Assembly (NCBI GenBank): GCA_008921705.1
Contig: VFFE01007124.1
Location: 1,265,928-1,329,927, forward strand
Length of the DNA stretch: 64,000 bases
From: Burhinus oedicnemus
Lineage: Eukaryota; Chordata; Aves; Charadriiformes; Burhinidae
Direction of reading: 5' to 3'
This document shows positions 50,601 to 61,525 of the stretch, in pieces. A program made the translations under genes and the position numbers. The notes beneath the pieces were generated by a model that made no database searches, was not told the DNA's origin, and saw only the letters and a program-made list of their open reading frames with translations. How positions within the stretch are numbered: position 1 is the first letter of the stretch; each line of letters begins with the position of its first letter.

Positions 50601-53600
50601 ATCAGGTGCTGTCTCCACCTTCTTAATAATCAGCTATGTACACTTCTCAGTACATTTGCACTGACACAAAGCCTGCAAAAGGTATTAGGTCCTGCACAGC
50701 TTCCACCTACAGGCAATAAGCAGGCTTCATCTCTGTGAAATCAGACCCAAGTTCACCAGCAGGTTCAGTGAGGACCTCAGGCAGTCTTTAGCTAATGTAT
50801 CTCAAGAACAGTAAAACCAATAAGCTTCAGGAGCTGCACGTTAGCCAGAGCGTTATTCTTCAGAGCCACTTAGCTATAGATATCATTGAGTTCTAAAAAG
50901 TCATGACCAGGGCAGGAAAAATTACAAGGCAGATGTTAGATAAATACCCTAGCATGGCTCCTCTGCTTCCACATACAAGTAACCACTTTGTGTGTGCACG
51001 GCTGGGGTGTATTTATAGATGTAAGATCAAAAGGCAGCCCCTTAGCCAGACACATTTATGAAGCTTTGTTTTGCAGACCTCAATCACCTGCTGGAATAGA
51101 CTTGGGATCACTTAATTTGGCAAATTTTAATCCCCAAAGAGAAAATAATGTAACAGGAACTGCTGCTTTTGATGCTAAACACCCCATAAGGTTACGTGCT
51201 GACTTTTTTCTTGCAGCAAATTACACTACACCCCAAAATCTAAAGTTCTTACTAGGCTGATGACCACATCTTTATCAGCTGTTTACATACCATCATGCTG
51301 CTTAAAAGCATCTTGTTGGGGCAATGGAAGTGTCTTTGTGACAGCGTAAGTGAACAGTAATTAATAGACACACTTCACTGAACATAATAATATTGAGACG
51401 AGCTGTTCTAACATTTACCATGATGACGTTGCACCGCAGGATGGTCTAACTGTTGCCAGCACTAGGAACAAAAACAAGGGAAAAAAAAATTCATCGCAGC
51501 AAGACCTTCCCACAGCCAATGAGGCAGTGGGGAAAGGAGCATACACCAATTCCAAGCAGAAAAGGAAAGAGATACTTTGAGGAATTTCTACTTAGCCATT
51601 TTCTCAAGAAAGTGGGAAGGTGAGACTGAAAAAGGCTAGTTATGGAGAAAGGAATATTACTTATCAGGGCCGTCTCCTGTGCAAAGACACCTTTACCTTG
51701 ATGCATCATGTTATATGACATGCAGACACTTTACTTCTATAAAGATTTCAAACTCTTTGGAAAATGTCAATCAGTCAGTGCACTTTTCTAACCATCAAAA
51801 GCAACAAAGCGCAGGATGTTCTCTTCCAGGTTCCCATGTATTAATATCTGTAGTAATATACATATTACTTTTCCTGTATTAATAACCAAAAAGCTTCTGA
51901 TAGAGGCAATAAAAATCCTCCAAGGTAAATTATCCAGCACACTGCAGGGAAGGTTCAGTCAGAATGGAAACTTTCTCCCTGACTGTGCTGCAATTGCAGC
52001 TCTAGAGACCGTGGCAGCAGCGCACGGTGTTGGTTTAGAGACGCTTTACGGTGCAGCCAACATCTTTGATCATCATATAGTACTGAGGATTTTCAACCAC
52101 ATCGGTAAACAGCAGCACAAATTAATAAACGACCTTGTGGGATGGATATACTTTGCAGTTCCTTGTTCTTTGAATGCACTCTACATCCTCTGTAATAACT
52201 GGCAATACAACTCCCATCAGAGCAATAATGGAAAAAGGAATCAAAAGAAAGAGTTTTTTATCTTTTTATCTTTATGGTAAAAAGGGTCTTTCTGTGATAG
52301 ATCAAAAGTATGTTTTTATGTTGGGGGGACACACATACACCCAAACCCGACACACTTAAAACTGATAAAAAGCAGAGCATGCAGATGGTTGAGCTGCCTG
52401 GGTTTACTATTCATTAGCATGCCAGCAAATTATTTAGATCATGTGTGGTTTTGTAGTCTGTTATGCAGCAGTTACGAATGTATGCATAACTGCTTGCAAG
52501 TGGCTATCTGTAGACTAACATGAGAAGACACTGTTAATGATGCACCATGAGGTCTTCCAAATTTGTCTGGCACCACTGAATAACCAGAAAATAAGCTGTG
52601 ACTAGAGCTATCAGAGATGTCTTTCAGGCCTGCTGTACAGTGGTAGCAGTCTTCCAGGTTAACAGTAAGCACATAAAAAAGCAAAGGTTGCAAGACTGAA
52701 TCTGGGTAAGGTATGGTTTATGGATAGATAACGTGATGAACAAAATACCGAAGTCGTAAGTTACTTGTTTATTTATACATTAAAGTGTACATGTCATGCA
52801 CCAGGGCTGTTCATTTTTCCATTCACACAAGACAATCTGATGTTCAGTATTGACTCTGTAACAGGACAACTTTGGTTGGGAAATATCTGCAGCATTGAGA
52901 AGGTAATGGTACGAGCCTTGCCTAACTCAGAAGAACCATCTTCGCCTCGGTGCAGAACTTGCTGCTTTCCCTCCAGCTGTTGTCTCAAAATTCCTGATAG
53001 AAGTGACAATCATGCACCTCGTGACAGCTGCAAGTCCCACAAATTCAAATACTATGGGCCTGATAGGATGCACACAAAACTTCCAGGGAAACCAACAAAA
53101 AATTTGGTGTCCCTTGGGAGGGTCAGGAGAGAGGAGTCTGTAGATTCAGATTCTCAGCGGACATACATCAGTACAACTCCACAGATTGCAACAGAGCTAT
53201 GCTCGCTCACGATTTGGCCCTAAACTTTTTAGACAAAGATCATATCAGCATCTAAACAGACAAAGTGGAAAGAATGTTGTAATGGTGGTGGGCTTCTTTA
53301 TTTACTCAAATGCATGATCCTTACAGCAGAAGTTCTGGAACAGCAAACTCTAACCTCCCTGGCCCCAGGACAACATTACTGAGCAAGTAACATGATGCAG
53401 GCAAGAGCACTTTAAGGTCTTTGCTAGCTTCCTTTTTAAATTCTTTACCATAGCTATAGGTGGTGCATAGCCTGGGAACCAGGAACTGGGATCCTCTGCC
53501 TTTGAGGAGGCACTCTGTGCTTTCTCTACTAATGTAAAGTCCTGCTGGAGCCCCACGGGCCACCTATGGCTTACACCAAACTCCTACCTATGCAATTTCT

Positions 53601-55204
53601 CTTGTCCCATCTGGCACACCATTATAACTAGACTTCAGCTTTAATCCTGGGTAGGGGATTCTTGAAAAATGAAAAAAGAGATCTTACCTTCTGGCCAAAA
53701 GCCTTTTACGAACACCTACACCTGTCCACACCTCATTTCAAAGCATTTCCAAACAGCAGAGACTCGGCCCAAAGGTCCCAGGCATCTCTTTTGTTGCAGC
53801 TTCCCTGTGAGATCAAAACCAAGGACTTTGCAGCAAAGGCTGGTGCAGACACGGCAGCAATAGGCAGGATGCAATGAGATGCAATGCCACAACAAAGCGG
53901 AGACAGATGCTGGCACTCTTAGACCGACAGCCATGTATTAGGAACTGTGGAACAAACTCACCAATAGGCAGTAAGGAAATGAGGTGGATTATTGCCAGCT
54001 CTTATTCTGTGTTTGAAGATATATTCTGTTGTTGTGCTTTCCTAAGACCATGACCGAGTGCTCTTTTCCTAATATAAATTTCTCTGTTTGTAACTCTTTC
54101 AAAGAGCTTGCCACTGGAGTTTCTTGTATGAAGGGTGCTTTTTTAGTTTTTCCAGGTTCCTGTGTGAAGAAGTAAGCTTGTCAAAGGGAATTTACTTATA
54201 CCAAATTCAGTATTTTTTGCTGCAGGGATGAGAAGGCTGCAGATGCGTAGCTCCAGAGTAAGTGACAGTTTGTATTAAAATTATAAGAAACCCCACCTAT
54301 GCTCTTCAACACACCGGGCTAGCTTACCTTTGACAGAGCATGCAGACTCAGAGGAGAGCTGAGGTAAATGAGATGATTCTGCTTTTCAAATACCCATCTC
54401 TGATCAGCATTCAGGTCTCATCTGTTACAAAGATTGTTTAAGTCTCATCTCTGGGTCCAGTAGCAATACATGCTGAACTTATTTGTAACCATACCAAGTG
54501 GAAATATGTGCAATACACATCCTGAATTAGTATAAGAGCTAAATTTATACCATGCTGCCTCATTGTAGGATTTTTGCACCTTTCTTTGAAGTCTTCCTGA
54601 TCATTCTTGAAAATTAGACAAATCTCATGTGAAATGAACCTAGCCACGAGTACCTGGTCTGCAGGAAGCTTTTTAATGACAACTAAGGTTTTTAAATCCA
54701 CTACTTTCAGTCCTCCTAACAAGAAAATCTAATAAAACACAGTGTACAGAATTAAAGAGGTTAGTATACTGAGGGGCTTGGGGAGAACCCAAGTAAAATC
54801 AGGTTATGCTATTAAATTATAGACAACCAGCAAGAAATAAGAGGTCTTCCATTCCTGTACTGCAAAGCCAACGCAATCAGATTTTGCTTGGCAAACTGGC
54901 AGAGCATAAGATATAGTCCTAGTTGTCTAAGAAACTCCACATTCTGCAAGGAAAAATACACAGGTTAAAGGCTCAGCTGTGGCCCAGCTCTACCTCTGCT
55001 CTGTAGTTCATCTGTGGACCTTCCCCATGGTTGTTGAGTATTTGTGTTATGCAGCATCTACCTCAGAGTTATCTGCCTTAGGGAGAAGAGCATGGTTTAT
55101 AATTAAGGCAGTGGAATAGAAATTCCACTTAACTGAGGAAATCGGTTTGTTTCTGTCCTCATTTTAGAGAGAGGGAGACTTTCTCTTCCCGTGCCTGTCA
55201 ATTT

Positions 55205-55275
55205 ACACTTCAGACCCTGTGGGGCAGAGACTGCTGCTTGCAGAAAAGCATGTTTGCAGTGCACAACACTGTCTC
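55205..55275 (+). repeat. SINE-like relic, same old family as at 2.3 kb
   Basis: The string ctgtggggcagagactgctg, followed by catgtttgcagtgcacaac, resembles the forward sense of the same old repeat (ggggcagggactgtctt... tgtttgtacagtgcctagcac). About 65 bp align by eye. Confidence 0.4.
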
Positions 55276-56012
55276 GACCTTGACTGGAACTTACAGCTAC
55301 TGTTGTCATAAAATAAAAATCAATATCAATATTGTCAGTCTAGTTATATGAATGTCTTCCGCTTGCCTGATCAAACCATCTGTATGTATCTACCAGCCTT
55401 CCATACCATGAAGGTGCCGCGAGTGCAGTTGATTACTCGGTATGGTTAACTACACAAGTGCCCTGAAAGACTGTAATGGAGGAGATGTATTGGTGGTCTT
55501 GGGGCATTCCTATCAGGGTGCTCCTGGACACAATTCATCCTGCCCATCTGAACTGATGACTTAGGAGCTGGAAGGCCCTAAGGGGAAATCAGATCTTCAA
55601 AGTTCAGCTGGGAGAGTCTCTGGGTGACCCTTTGCGAGCTCCAGGGCCTGCAGAAACATGGGGCTGGCCTTCAAGGGCGTTCTTATATTGGTGCATAACC
55701 AACGTACCTATGCAAAGGAAGAAGCTGAACTACAACACAAAGGCATTTTGCATCTGGAGGACATGTTCTTAAAGCAGCAAAACATCTTTGTTATGACTGT
55801 AACATATGTGGTACTCTCTCTCTGTTTGGCAGGAGATAAGAAAAACAGAAGCAAGGCAAAATGAAAACAAAATGGAGCATATAGGCATCGTGAAACAATT
55901 ACAGTGCTGTGTCTCATTAGTATCTAAATTTGGGATTGCCAATCTTGTTTTAAAAACAGTTTTGTTCAACACTCAGTGACAGAATTTAAAGGCTGACATA
56001 GCTTGCTGTATT

Positions 56013-56100
56013 GTGGGCCAGTCACAGCTGGTGCAAATCAGTATAAACTAATGAAGTCAATGGAGCTTCTCTGATTTACACTAGCTGAGGTTATGGCTCA
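56013..56100. repeat. Palindromic (hairpin) repeat relic
   Basis: The arms agctggtgcaaatcag (56026-56041) and ctgatttacactagct (56071-56086) are inverted copies matching at 14 of 16 positions. Between them lies gaagtcaatggag, and the flanks (ggccagtcac, gaggttatggctc) are partly complementary as well. I recall the same layout recurring many times in turtle and bird DNA, suggesting an old miniature inverted-repeat element. No transposase is present. Confidence 0.6.
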
Positions 56101-56749
56101 ATAAGGTTAGACTTGCTTTCTAGGAGTGCTCAAGGAAGCCAACTTCTGTGTGTCCTGTGATGAAGTGGTTATTTATAACGGCCTTCAGTGTGGTTTGGAG
56201 CCAAATTTCCACATCAAAAGTAGCTTTATAAGAGATATCCTTACAGTGAGGTTCAGTGCAAAATCATGACTTCAGAAGCCAGCTTTCCTCGTGCTCTCAG
56301 TATTTGATTTCAGCCTGAAAACCATTTCAGAAGCCAAGAAAAGCAGAGCCATTCCTGCCTACTTCCCCAGCTTTGCTTCATCTTTGAGTCGCCTGCATAT
56401 CCAACAGGCCCCGACCTACACTGCCCATTTATCAAAGCAAGTTACTCTAAGTGTCTGTTTATTTATGTTCAGAAATTCCCAGTAAGACAGACAAGTTTCA
56501 TGCTTAACCTGAAAAACTGGGGATGGAGGTGGAGTTCTTACCAGTTTCATAGCTATTTGTTTGACTTGGCCACTAGTAAAAATAAAACACAATAATGTGT
56601 CCCAGAGTCACAGCAAGAGGTGGAGGTCACATGAAAACAGATCATGTCTTTCACAGCTCTTCAGCTTCAGTACACTGAATTATGACTCCTATTATTTACT
56701 TACTAGATTCCCTACCCTGTGCGCAGGCTCCAAGCATTCAAAAAGCAGC

Positions 56750-56795
56750 AGGTCTTTGCTTCAAAGAACTGACAGTCTAAGCGAGACTAAAATCT
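56750..56795 (-). repeat. SINE-like relic, same old family, very short
   Basis: The string gcttcaaagaactgacagtc, then taagcgagac, matches the ccaaagaacttac...gtct part seen at 2.39 kb. It is too short for a firm call. Confidence 0.3.
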
Positions 56796-58182
56796 GTCCC
56801 AAAGCTACAATAACCTCCTCCTCCTCCACTTTTTATCTGAAAGGTCAGATGGTCTCACAGTCCTCCATTGACTTCTGCCATCTTCTGCTCACCAGACTGC
56901 CATGCCTGCAATTCTGCACCTCCATGCTTCAGCACTCTCCCCTGCTGTGTTTAACTGCTAGGCTCTCATGGCAAATACGTTCCCGATCCAGCCAAAGCTG
57001 TCCTCTAGGTCCAGACCGCCAATGTGTTGCAGTTCAAAGTGGTCTTTTGCAGAAGCATATTGTTTTTTCTTAGGAAGGCCCTGCTCCCTGCATGTCTAGC
57101 CTTGATGCACTCTATCAGATGTCCAGACAATGTCACAGGCTCTTTCACTGACCTTGTCACTTGGAAACAGACTGTCTTCTTTAGAACTTCTTGCTAGAAA
57201 TGGGACTCGAGACCACTTGAGATCCCAAGCCAGGGCTGAAGCCTCTCCAAACCTCCTGAGTAGTTTCTACACATCCTCTGTAGAGTGCCACATTCTTCCA
57301 TATTCTCTTCAGTGTGTTTAATCTTCTATGGGCTCACTGAGGCCAAGGAGACAACTTTGTCGGGATGCTTCCAAAAATGGGATTTTCCAAACTGACAGCA
57401 CCAGAGAAACCAATGTTATAGGCTGAAATATCAAGCATCAGTATGTAGAAGTCTGTCTTACAGCTTAGTCTCTTGAGAGATACCCTTTTCTCCTAAGAAG
57501 TAAAAGAGAAGTATAGTACTCTTTCATACTGTCGGCTTTTGCTTTTGGTCTCTCCTCTCTCCACAAAAGATCTGATAAATATTCTCCTGTTAAGAGTTTT
57601 AATCTCATTTTCCAGGGAATGTTCCTGGTCTACCTTAGAGGTCATTAGGGAACCCCATTCAGTTACTAGCCTCCCAAATGGGTTGCTTTTTTCCAGGCAT
57701 CCAGCACACCAGCTGAGTGCTGTCTTTCTGGATACATAAATACCACTCACTGTTCCTCCCTTATTAGAACTTTTTCTATGTAGACTTTTCTTGGTATCTA
57801 TGGCTTAATATGGAGCCAAGGCAAAGTCAGAAAATAATTTTACAATTAAAACCATCAAGACACTGTGTTCCTTATTTGACATACAGATAGGCAGATATAC
57901 TAAAGCATCTTAAATGTAAAATAAGCTTTCTGTTCCCCCTGTTTCTATGCCTTGATCTGAGGACTATGACTAATTGTTCGTAAGAGTTTGTTGGGTTCAC
58001 TTGTTGTTTTAAAGGCAAACATTGTATTTTTCTACTTAATATATCTCAAAAAGACCACCACCTGTTATATGTGTTATGTTTTCTTCTCAGCTTCTCCAGG
58101 TGAAGCAACTGTCAGGCAGATTTGGTTTTTTTCTTAGCCTGGGCATTGTTCAGCTTTTAAAATGGTCGAGGGCACTCAGTCT

Positions 58183-58515
58183 TCACAGAATCACAGGGGT
58201 TGGAAGGGACCTCTGGAGATCATGTTAGTCCAACCCCCCTGCCACAGCAGGTTCACCTAGAGCAAGTTACACAGGATGGTGTCCAGGCAGGTTTTGAATG
58301 TCTCCAGAGTTGGAGATGCCACCACTTCTCTGGGCAGCCTGTGCCAGTGCTCTGCCACTCAAAGTAAAGAAGTTCCTCCTCATGTTTAGATGGAGCTTCC
58401 TATGGTCAAGTTTGTGCCCATTACCTCTTGTCCTATCAATGGGCACCACTGAAAAAAGTGCCCAGTGGGACTGAGGGTGCCATCCTCCCGGCACCCTCCC
58501 TTTAAGTATTTATAC
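58183..58515 (-). mobile_element. CR1 LINE 3' fragment of a different subfamily
   Basis: The left end, cacagaatcacaggggttgg, followed by aagggacctctggagatcat, is the CR1 3' tail on the minus strand. The minus frame encodes [15 protein letters not shown] and [13 protein letters not shown]. The tail (acctctggagatca, caggttcacctagagcaagt) differs from the 26-kb and 39-kb copies, so it is a different CR1 subfamily. It stops near ccctttaagtatttata, a common CR1 internal sequence, and is 5'-truncated. Confidence 0.93.
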
Positions 58516-60261
58516 TACCTTTCTTTAAATTATTTAAATTATTCCAGAAGCAGTTTCATTGTCTCAAAATCAAGGGAAATTCTCTTCACTGTGGAATATT
58601 TTATAAACAGAAGTCTACCAGGCAAATTAATTTTGTTTCTGTTAACGCCGTCGCACAGTCTTTCAGTATTTGGCTCTAATCTTGGTTTTTAATGCATGTG
58701 TATTCTTCCTAGGGTTGAACTGGAAGGCAGTCAGACAATTCTCAGATAACAAGCAGGAAAAAACAATATAAACCCATTATCCCAGAGGAACTAGAAATAG
58801 TTAATTACGCCCAAGTAACAAAATCGGTTTCCTCACCATCAGAATTTATCCTGGACCACAGAGTTACAGAACTTTCCTTGAATCTGGTTGGGGCAAAGAC
58901 AGGAAACTGCATCTTCTAAACTTTAGAAAAAGATCTTAAACATGTAAACATAAGATATTATGCCCCTATGTTTTAAGTAACATTTATATTATCTAAAATA
59001 AACAGTCTTTCTTAAGTCAGTCTGTAATTGACATCTGACACAGTCCACATTGCAACAGATATGATAAGTGCAGTAAACAGCAGAAATTATGTTTCTCTAT
59101 GCTCTGAGAAACATTCATATTTCCTTACACAGATAAACTTTATTTTGTTGCTACGCAACCCTCACACAACACACTACATTCTGCAGTAAATAAGAGTACA
59201 AATTTTACAACTGAAGGGCAAGCATGTGGCCTTTTAGGTTTTCTCCCCATTTTGAGTTCCAGCCCCAGCTTTAGTTCACATTGAAGTATTCCATCATTTT
59301 ATTACAAAGCTGCCTCTAAAGCTCAGTAAGGGATATTTCAAATAGAGCAAAAAGGGAGAGTCAGAATGCATGAGCCCTCCTGACACTGATGGGAAACAAA
59401 TGGTGGAGCCAGTGATGTCAGTGACAGTGGAACAGTGAAATCAAGGCTTTTTCTTTTTTTTTAGTCCTCCTTTAAAATGAACATTAAATTTCCACAAGTT
59501 TTTCAAAACCTTTCTGCAGTGGCCTTTCCATACTCCCAGTAACATCACAGCACCTGCAACAGAAGTGAAGCAGATGAAGAGCCACCCTTAGTTTTACCCA
59601 AGATGAGATAAGTAGTCTTACCTCCTCTGCCTGCTCACTTTGGGAAAGGTCACTTGGCAGTATGAAGCTGTTCCTATGTTCTTTACAGTTGCAAAATTTC
59701 TCCTGAACTCAGTGTGTCTTTGGATTGTTCAGAGAATAGAAAAGCAGATCTTGTATGTCTCTGTAACCTCATCATAAGCAGAGCGAATAACACGAGGATT
59801 TATCTGTCTGAAGGGTGTTCATGGAAACTGAGTAGAGCCACTAGGATCTTCCCAAGTCATGGGTTAATACCTCAACTGTTCGAGTTTCTCTTTTGCACAT
59901 GGCTGCAAATCCTACAAACTCTCCCAGGTAGCATCAGCCTTCACTTGCCACTGTCAGCAAATGAATCCAGGTGAAAAATGTGACTCAGGGCTCCAGCTGG
60001 GCGCAGTTGGCACAGTTTGGTGAAGGCAATAGGCTTACAAGGATTTGCACTAGCCAAGGATCTGACCTATATCTGATGCACATACATAACGTTTGTCTGA
60101 TTGTAAAGGGGTTTATGTCACTTAAACAGCAGAATTTCCCCAGTTTCGCTTTGCTGTTCAGTTCTTTACAACTAAGAGTCCTCTGAGCTCCCCCACCCTG
60201 CATGCTACAAGCCCACACGCTTATAAAGTAACAGCACATAGTCGCTAGAGAAATGACACTA
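58516..60261. other. Intergenic, just downstream of HAO1; nothing recognised
   Basis: AT-rich unique sequence between the CR1 fragment and the presumed end of HAO1. No coding or repeat feature is seen. Confidence 0.65.
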
Positions 60262-60723
60262 TGTTCATAGGAAAGCAAGATTTAATTTCTACAATCTACA
60301 GTGTAGTTTCTGTAAACAGTGAACGAAAAGTATCTTTTACATTTTAAATTTCTGCATTTTAATAGCTGTTTGCTATCAAAACATTTCTGTTTATGGTTTC
60401 ATTTTATCAGCTCAGTTACTTCCAGGCATGTAAATTAATATTAGTGTCTGTTGCAAAACACCTCCAAGTTTCTATGCTGGTCTTGTATAAAGGCCCATCT
60501 TTAATCACATCTCCCAGTTGAGCAGCTCTCCTTAAGAGCACAGGAGAATACAGAAACACCTGTAAATTTGCTTCAAGTACTTTCTTCAACAAGTGATCTC
60601 CTACAGACCACCCCTTCTCAGTCAGGATTGCAGGATGAGGCCTAAAGACTGAACGTAGTTGCTTTTTGTCTGGTAGCACACTTTCTGTACAACGGACAAC
60701 ACACAAGGCAATAGTCTTCAGAT
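60262..60723 (-). other. HAO1: Probable HAO1 3' untranslated region
   Basis: The stretch just after the HAO1 stop on the minus strand has no further conserved coding. It contains ATTAAA hexamers at 60358-60363 and 60281-60286 that could direct polyadenylation. The second is followed about 20 nt later by a T-rich and TG-containing stretch, so I set the tentative end near 60262. The end is a guess; the real cleavage site could be elsewhere. A 125-codon open frame crosses this region in a different frame and is probably chance. Confidence 0.35.
60281..60286 (-). terminator. Candidate polyadenylation signal ATTAAA of HAO1
   Basis: The plus strand reads tttaat, giving ATTAAA on the transcript strand about 440 nt after the HAO1 stop. 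It is the second most common vertebrate signal. A second ATTAAA at 60358-60363 competes with it. Confidence 0.3.
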
Positions 60724-60794
60724 CTAAATCTTGGAAAATGATACTTGATGTCTTCGTATCAGTGTCCTGCCAATTTCTTCTACTCTCCGGCATC
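60724..60794 (-). CDS. HAO1: HAO1 last coding exon with peroxisomal targeting tripeptide SKI
   Basis: After the acceptor ctccag the exon opens with GA, which completes the split glycine codon from the previous exon. It then encodes 22 residues beginning CRRVEEIGRTLIRR and ending VSFSKI, then TAG. The total from IDVLP to the stop is 99 residues, as in human HAO1. The C-terminal SKI is the type 1 peroxisomal targeting signal kept in HAO1 proteins, which supports HAO1 rather than HAO2. The middle of this exon is far less conserved than the previous two (human has CQNVKVIDKTLV here), but spacing, phase and terminal tripeptide agree. I chose this exon because no other stretch between exon 7 and 60.3 kb gives an in-frame SKI or SKL end with a proper acceptor. 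Confidence 0.9.
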
Positions 60795-61186
60795 CTGGAG
60801 GAGAAGTTACATATCAGTTGAAAGCCCTGCTTTTTCTATCCCACTCTAAGCCTTTTCTTTTTCTATCCCATAGAAATCTACATTCTGTCAGATGAAATCC
60901 GCCCCTTAGTGACCAAAGATTTGCCACTACTTTTCTACAGATTTATTGCTCTCCATGTGAAAAACATTTTCACTTGTTTTTACTTAATCTACTCAGTTCC
61001 TCATCTATAAGACAGGGATAATGACAAGTCCTTTTCCCACCTCTCCATAGCCTGATCTGTTTATATTGCAAACGTTTTCATCTCCTTTCTGTAGGTTACT
61101 ACAGCATCTTGCCCAGGGCAAATGAAAGCTATGAGGAAATGCGAGACAGAGGTGGTTATTACTGAGACAAAACATTGATGTTTCAC
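60795..61186 (-). other. HAO1 intron between the last two coding exons
   Basis: This 392-nt GT-AG intron separates the GEEGAKEV exon from the last exon. It contains a MIR-like SINE relic described separately. A near-duplicate ctttttctatccca occurs twice near 60829-60870, only a short direct repeat. Confidence 0.85.
60975..61125 (+). repeat. MIR-like SINE relic in HAO1 intron
   Basis: The stretch actcagttcctcatctata, followed by gacagggataatgaca, matches the MIR consensus core (cctcagtttcctcatctgtaaaatggggataat) with scattered changes. A weaker match continues to cagcatcttgcccagggc, like the MIR 3' part. It lies in the intron and ends about 60 nt from the 5' splice site of the neighbouring exon. 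The identification is from memory of the consensus. Confidence 0.55.
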
Positions 61187-61256
61187 CTGTCAGTGCCATT
61201 GCTAGGCGAAACTCTTCCTTCAGCATCTGGAGAACTTCTTTTGCTCCTTCTTCACC
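61187..61256 (-). CDS. HAO1: HAO1 exon (probably exon 7): C-terminal helix of glycolate oxidase
   Basis: This 70-nt exon encodes GEEGAKEVLQMLKEEFRLAM followed by ALT and the first base of a glycine codon. It corresponds to the last long helix of the glycolate oxidase barrel, which reads almost the same in mammals (KEEFRLAMAL is conserved). The acceptor follows a pyrimidine-rich stretch ending ctccaag, and the donor is gtgaaa, leaving phase 1. The exon length is not a multiple of three: skipping it would join CAA to GATGCCGGAGAGTAG and stop after four residues, so exon skipping would truncate the protein and remove its targeting signal. An open frame running on into the intron is only read-through and not part of the protein. 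Confidence 0.95.
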
Positions 61257-61525
61257 CTTGGAGATTAGGGGAAAATATGTACTGTTATGTGTGCATATAG
61301 CTTATGTATGTAGATACAGACATGTATATGTGTGCCAACAAAGTTTTATGCACAACCATAACTCTTGAGTACTTGTCATAGCAAATTTTAGATTAGATTG
61401 TGTGGATACACACAGACACCATCACACACGCACCCCTACGTGCACACATACACACACACGTACGTTAAGCCTAAACAGCAAGTCTAGGTATCTAAAAACA
61501 TAAAGCTGAGGATTTTCTAACTTAC
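61257..61525 (-). other. HAO1 intron with CA-rich microsatellite
   Basis: This 269-nt intron joins two coding exons. Its middle is an imperfect CA/TG-rich simple repeat, listed separately. Both splice sites are canonical. Confidence 0.85.
61406..61463. repeat. Imperfect (CA)n microsatellite
   Basis: Alternating CA-rich sequence with interruptions, including a run of cacacacacg near its right end. It sits inside an HAO1 intron and is likely length-variable. Confidence 0.75.

Larger units (their letters stand above)
49481..58182. other. Intergenic; old repeat relics, no gene seen
   Basis: Contains the ancient CR1 bit (50.5 kb), SINE-like relics (55.2, 56.77 kb) and the hairpin (56.05 kb). Open frames of 152-170 codons at 51816-52280, 52765-53223 and 56561-57073 have no recognisable domain, no plausible splice partners and ordinary base composition; I take them as chance. 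Confidence 0.65.

Noticed and set aside
56561..57073. 170-codon plus-strand open frame, rich in Ser and Leu
   Set aside because: No domain or splice context. Part of it overlaps a SINE-like trace, and Ser/Leu richness comes from the CT-rich strand.
60416..60793. 125-codon minus-strand open frame starting inside the last HAO1 exon
   Set aside because: It is out of frame with HAO1, and neither normal splicing nor skipping of the previous exon leads into it. The body lies in the presumed 3' untranslated region and resembles no protein.
61005..61226. 73-codon minus-strand open frame containing KEEFRLAMALTG
   Set aside because: Only its first part is real coding sequence (the HAO1 exon). After ALTG it reads on into the intron past a proper GT donor.
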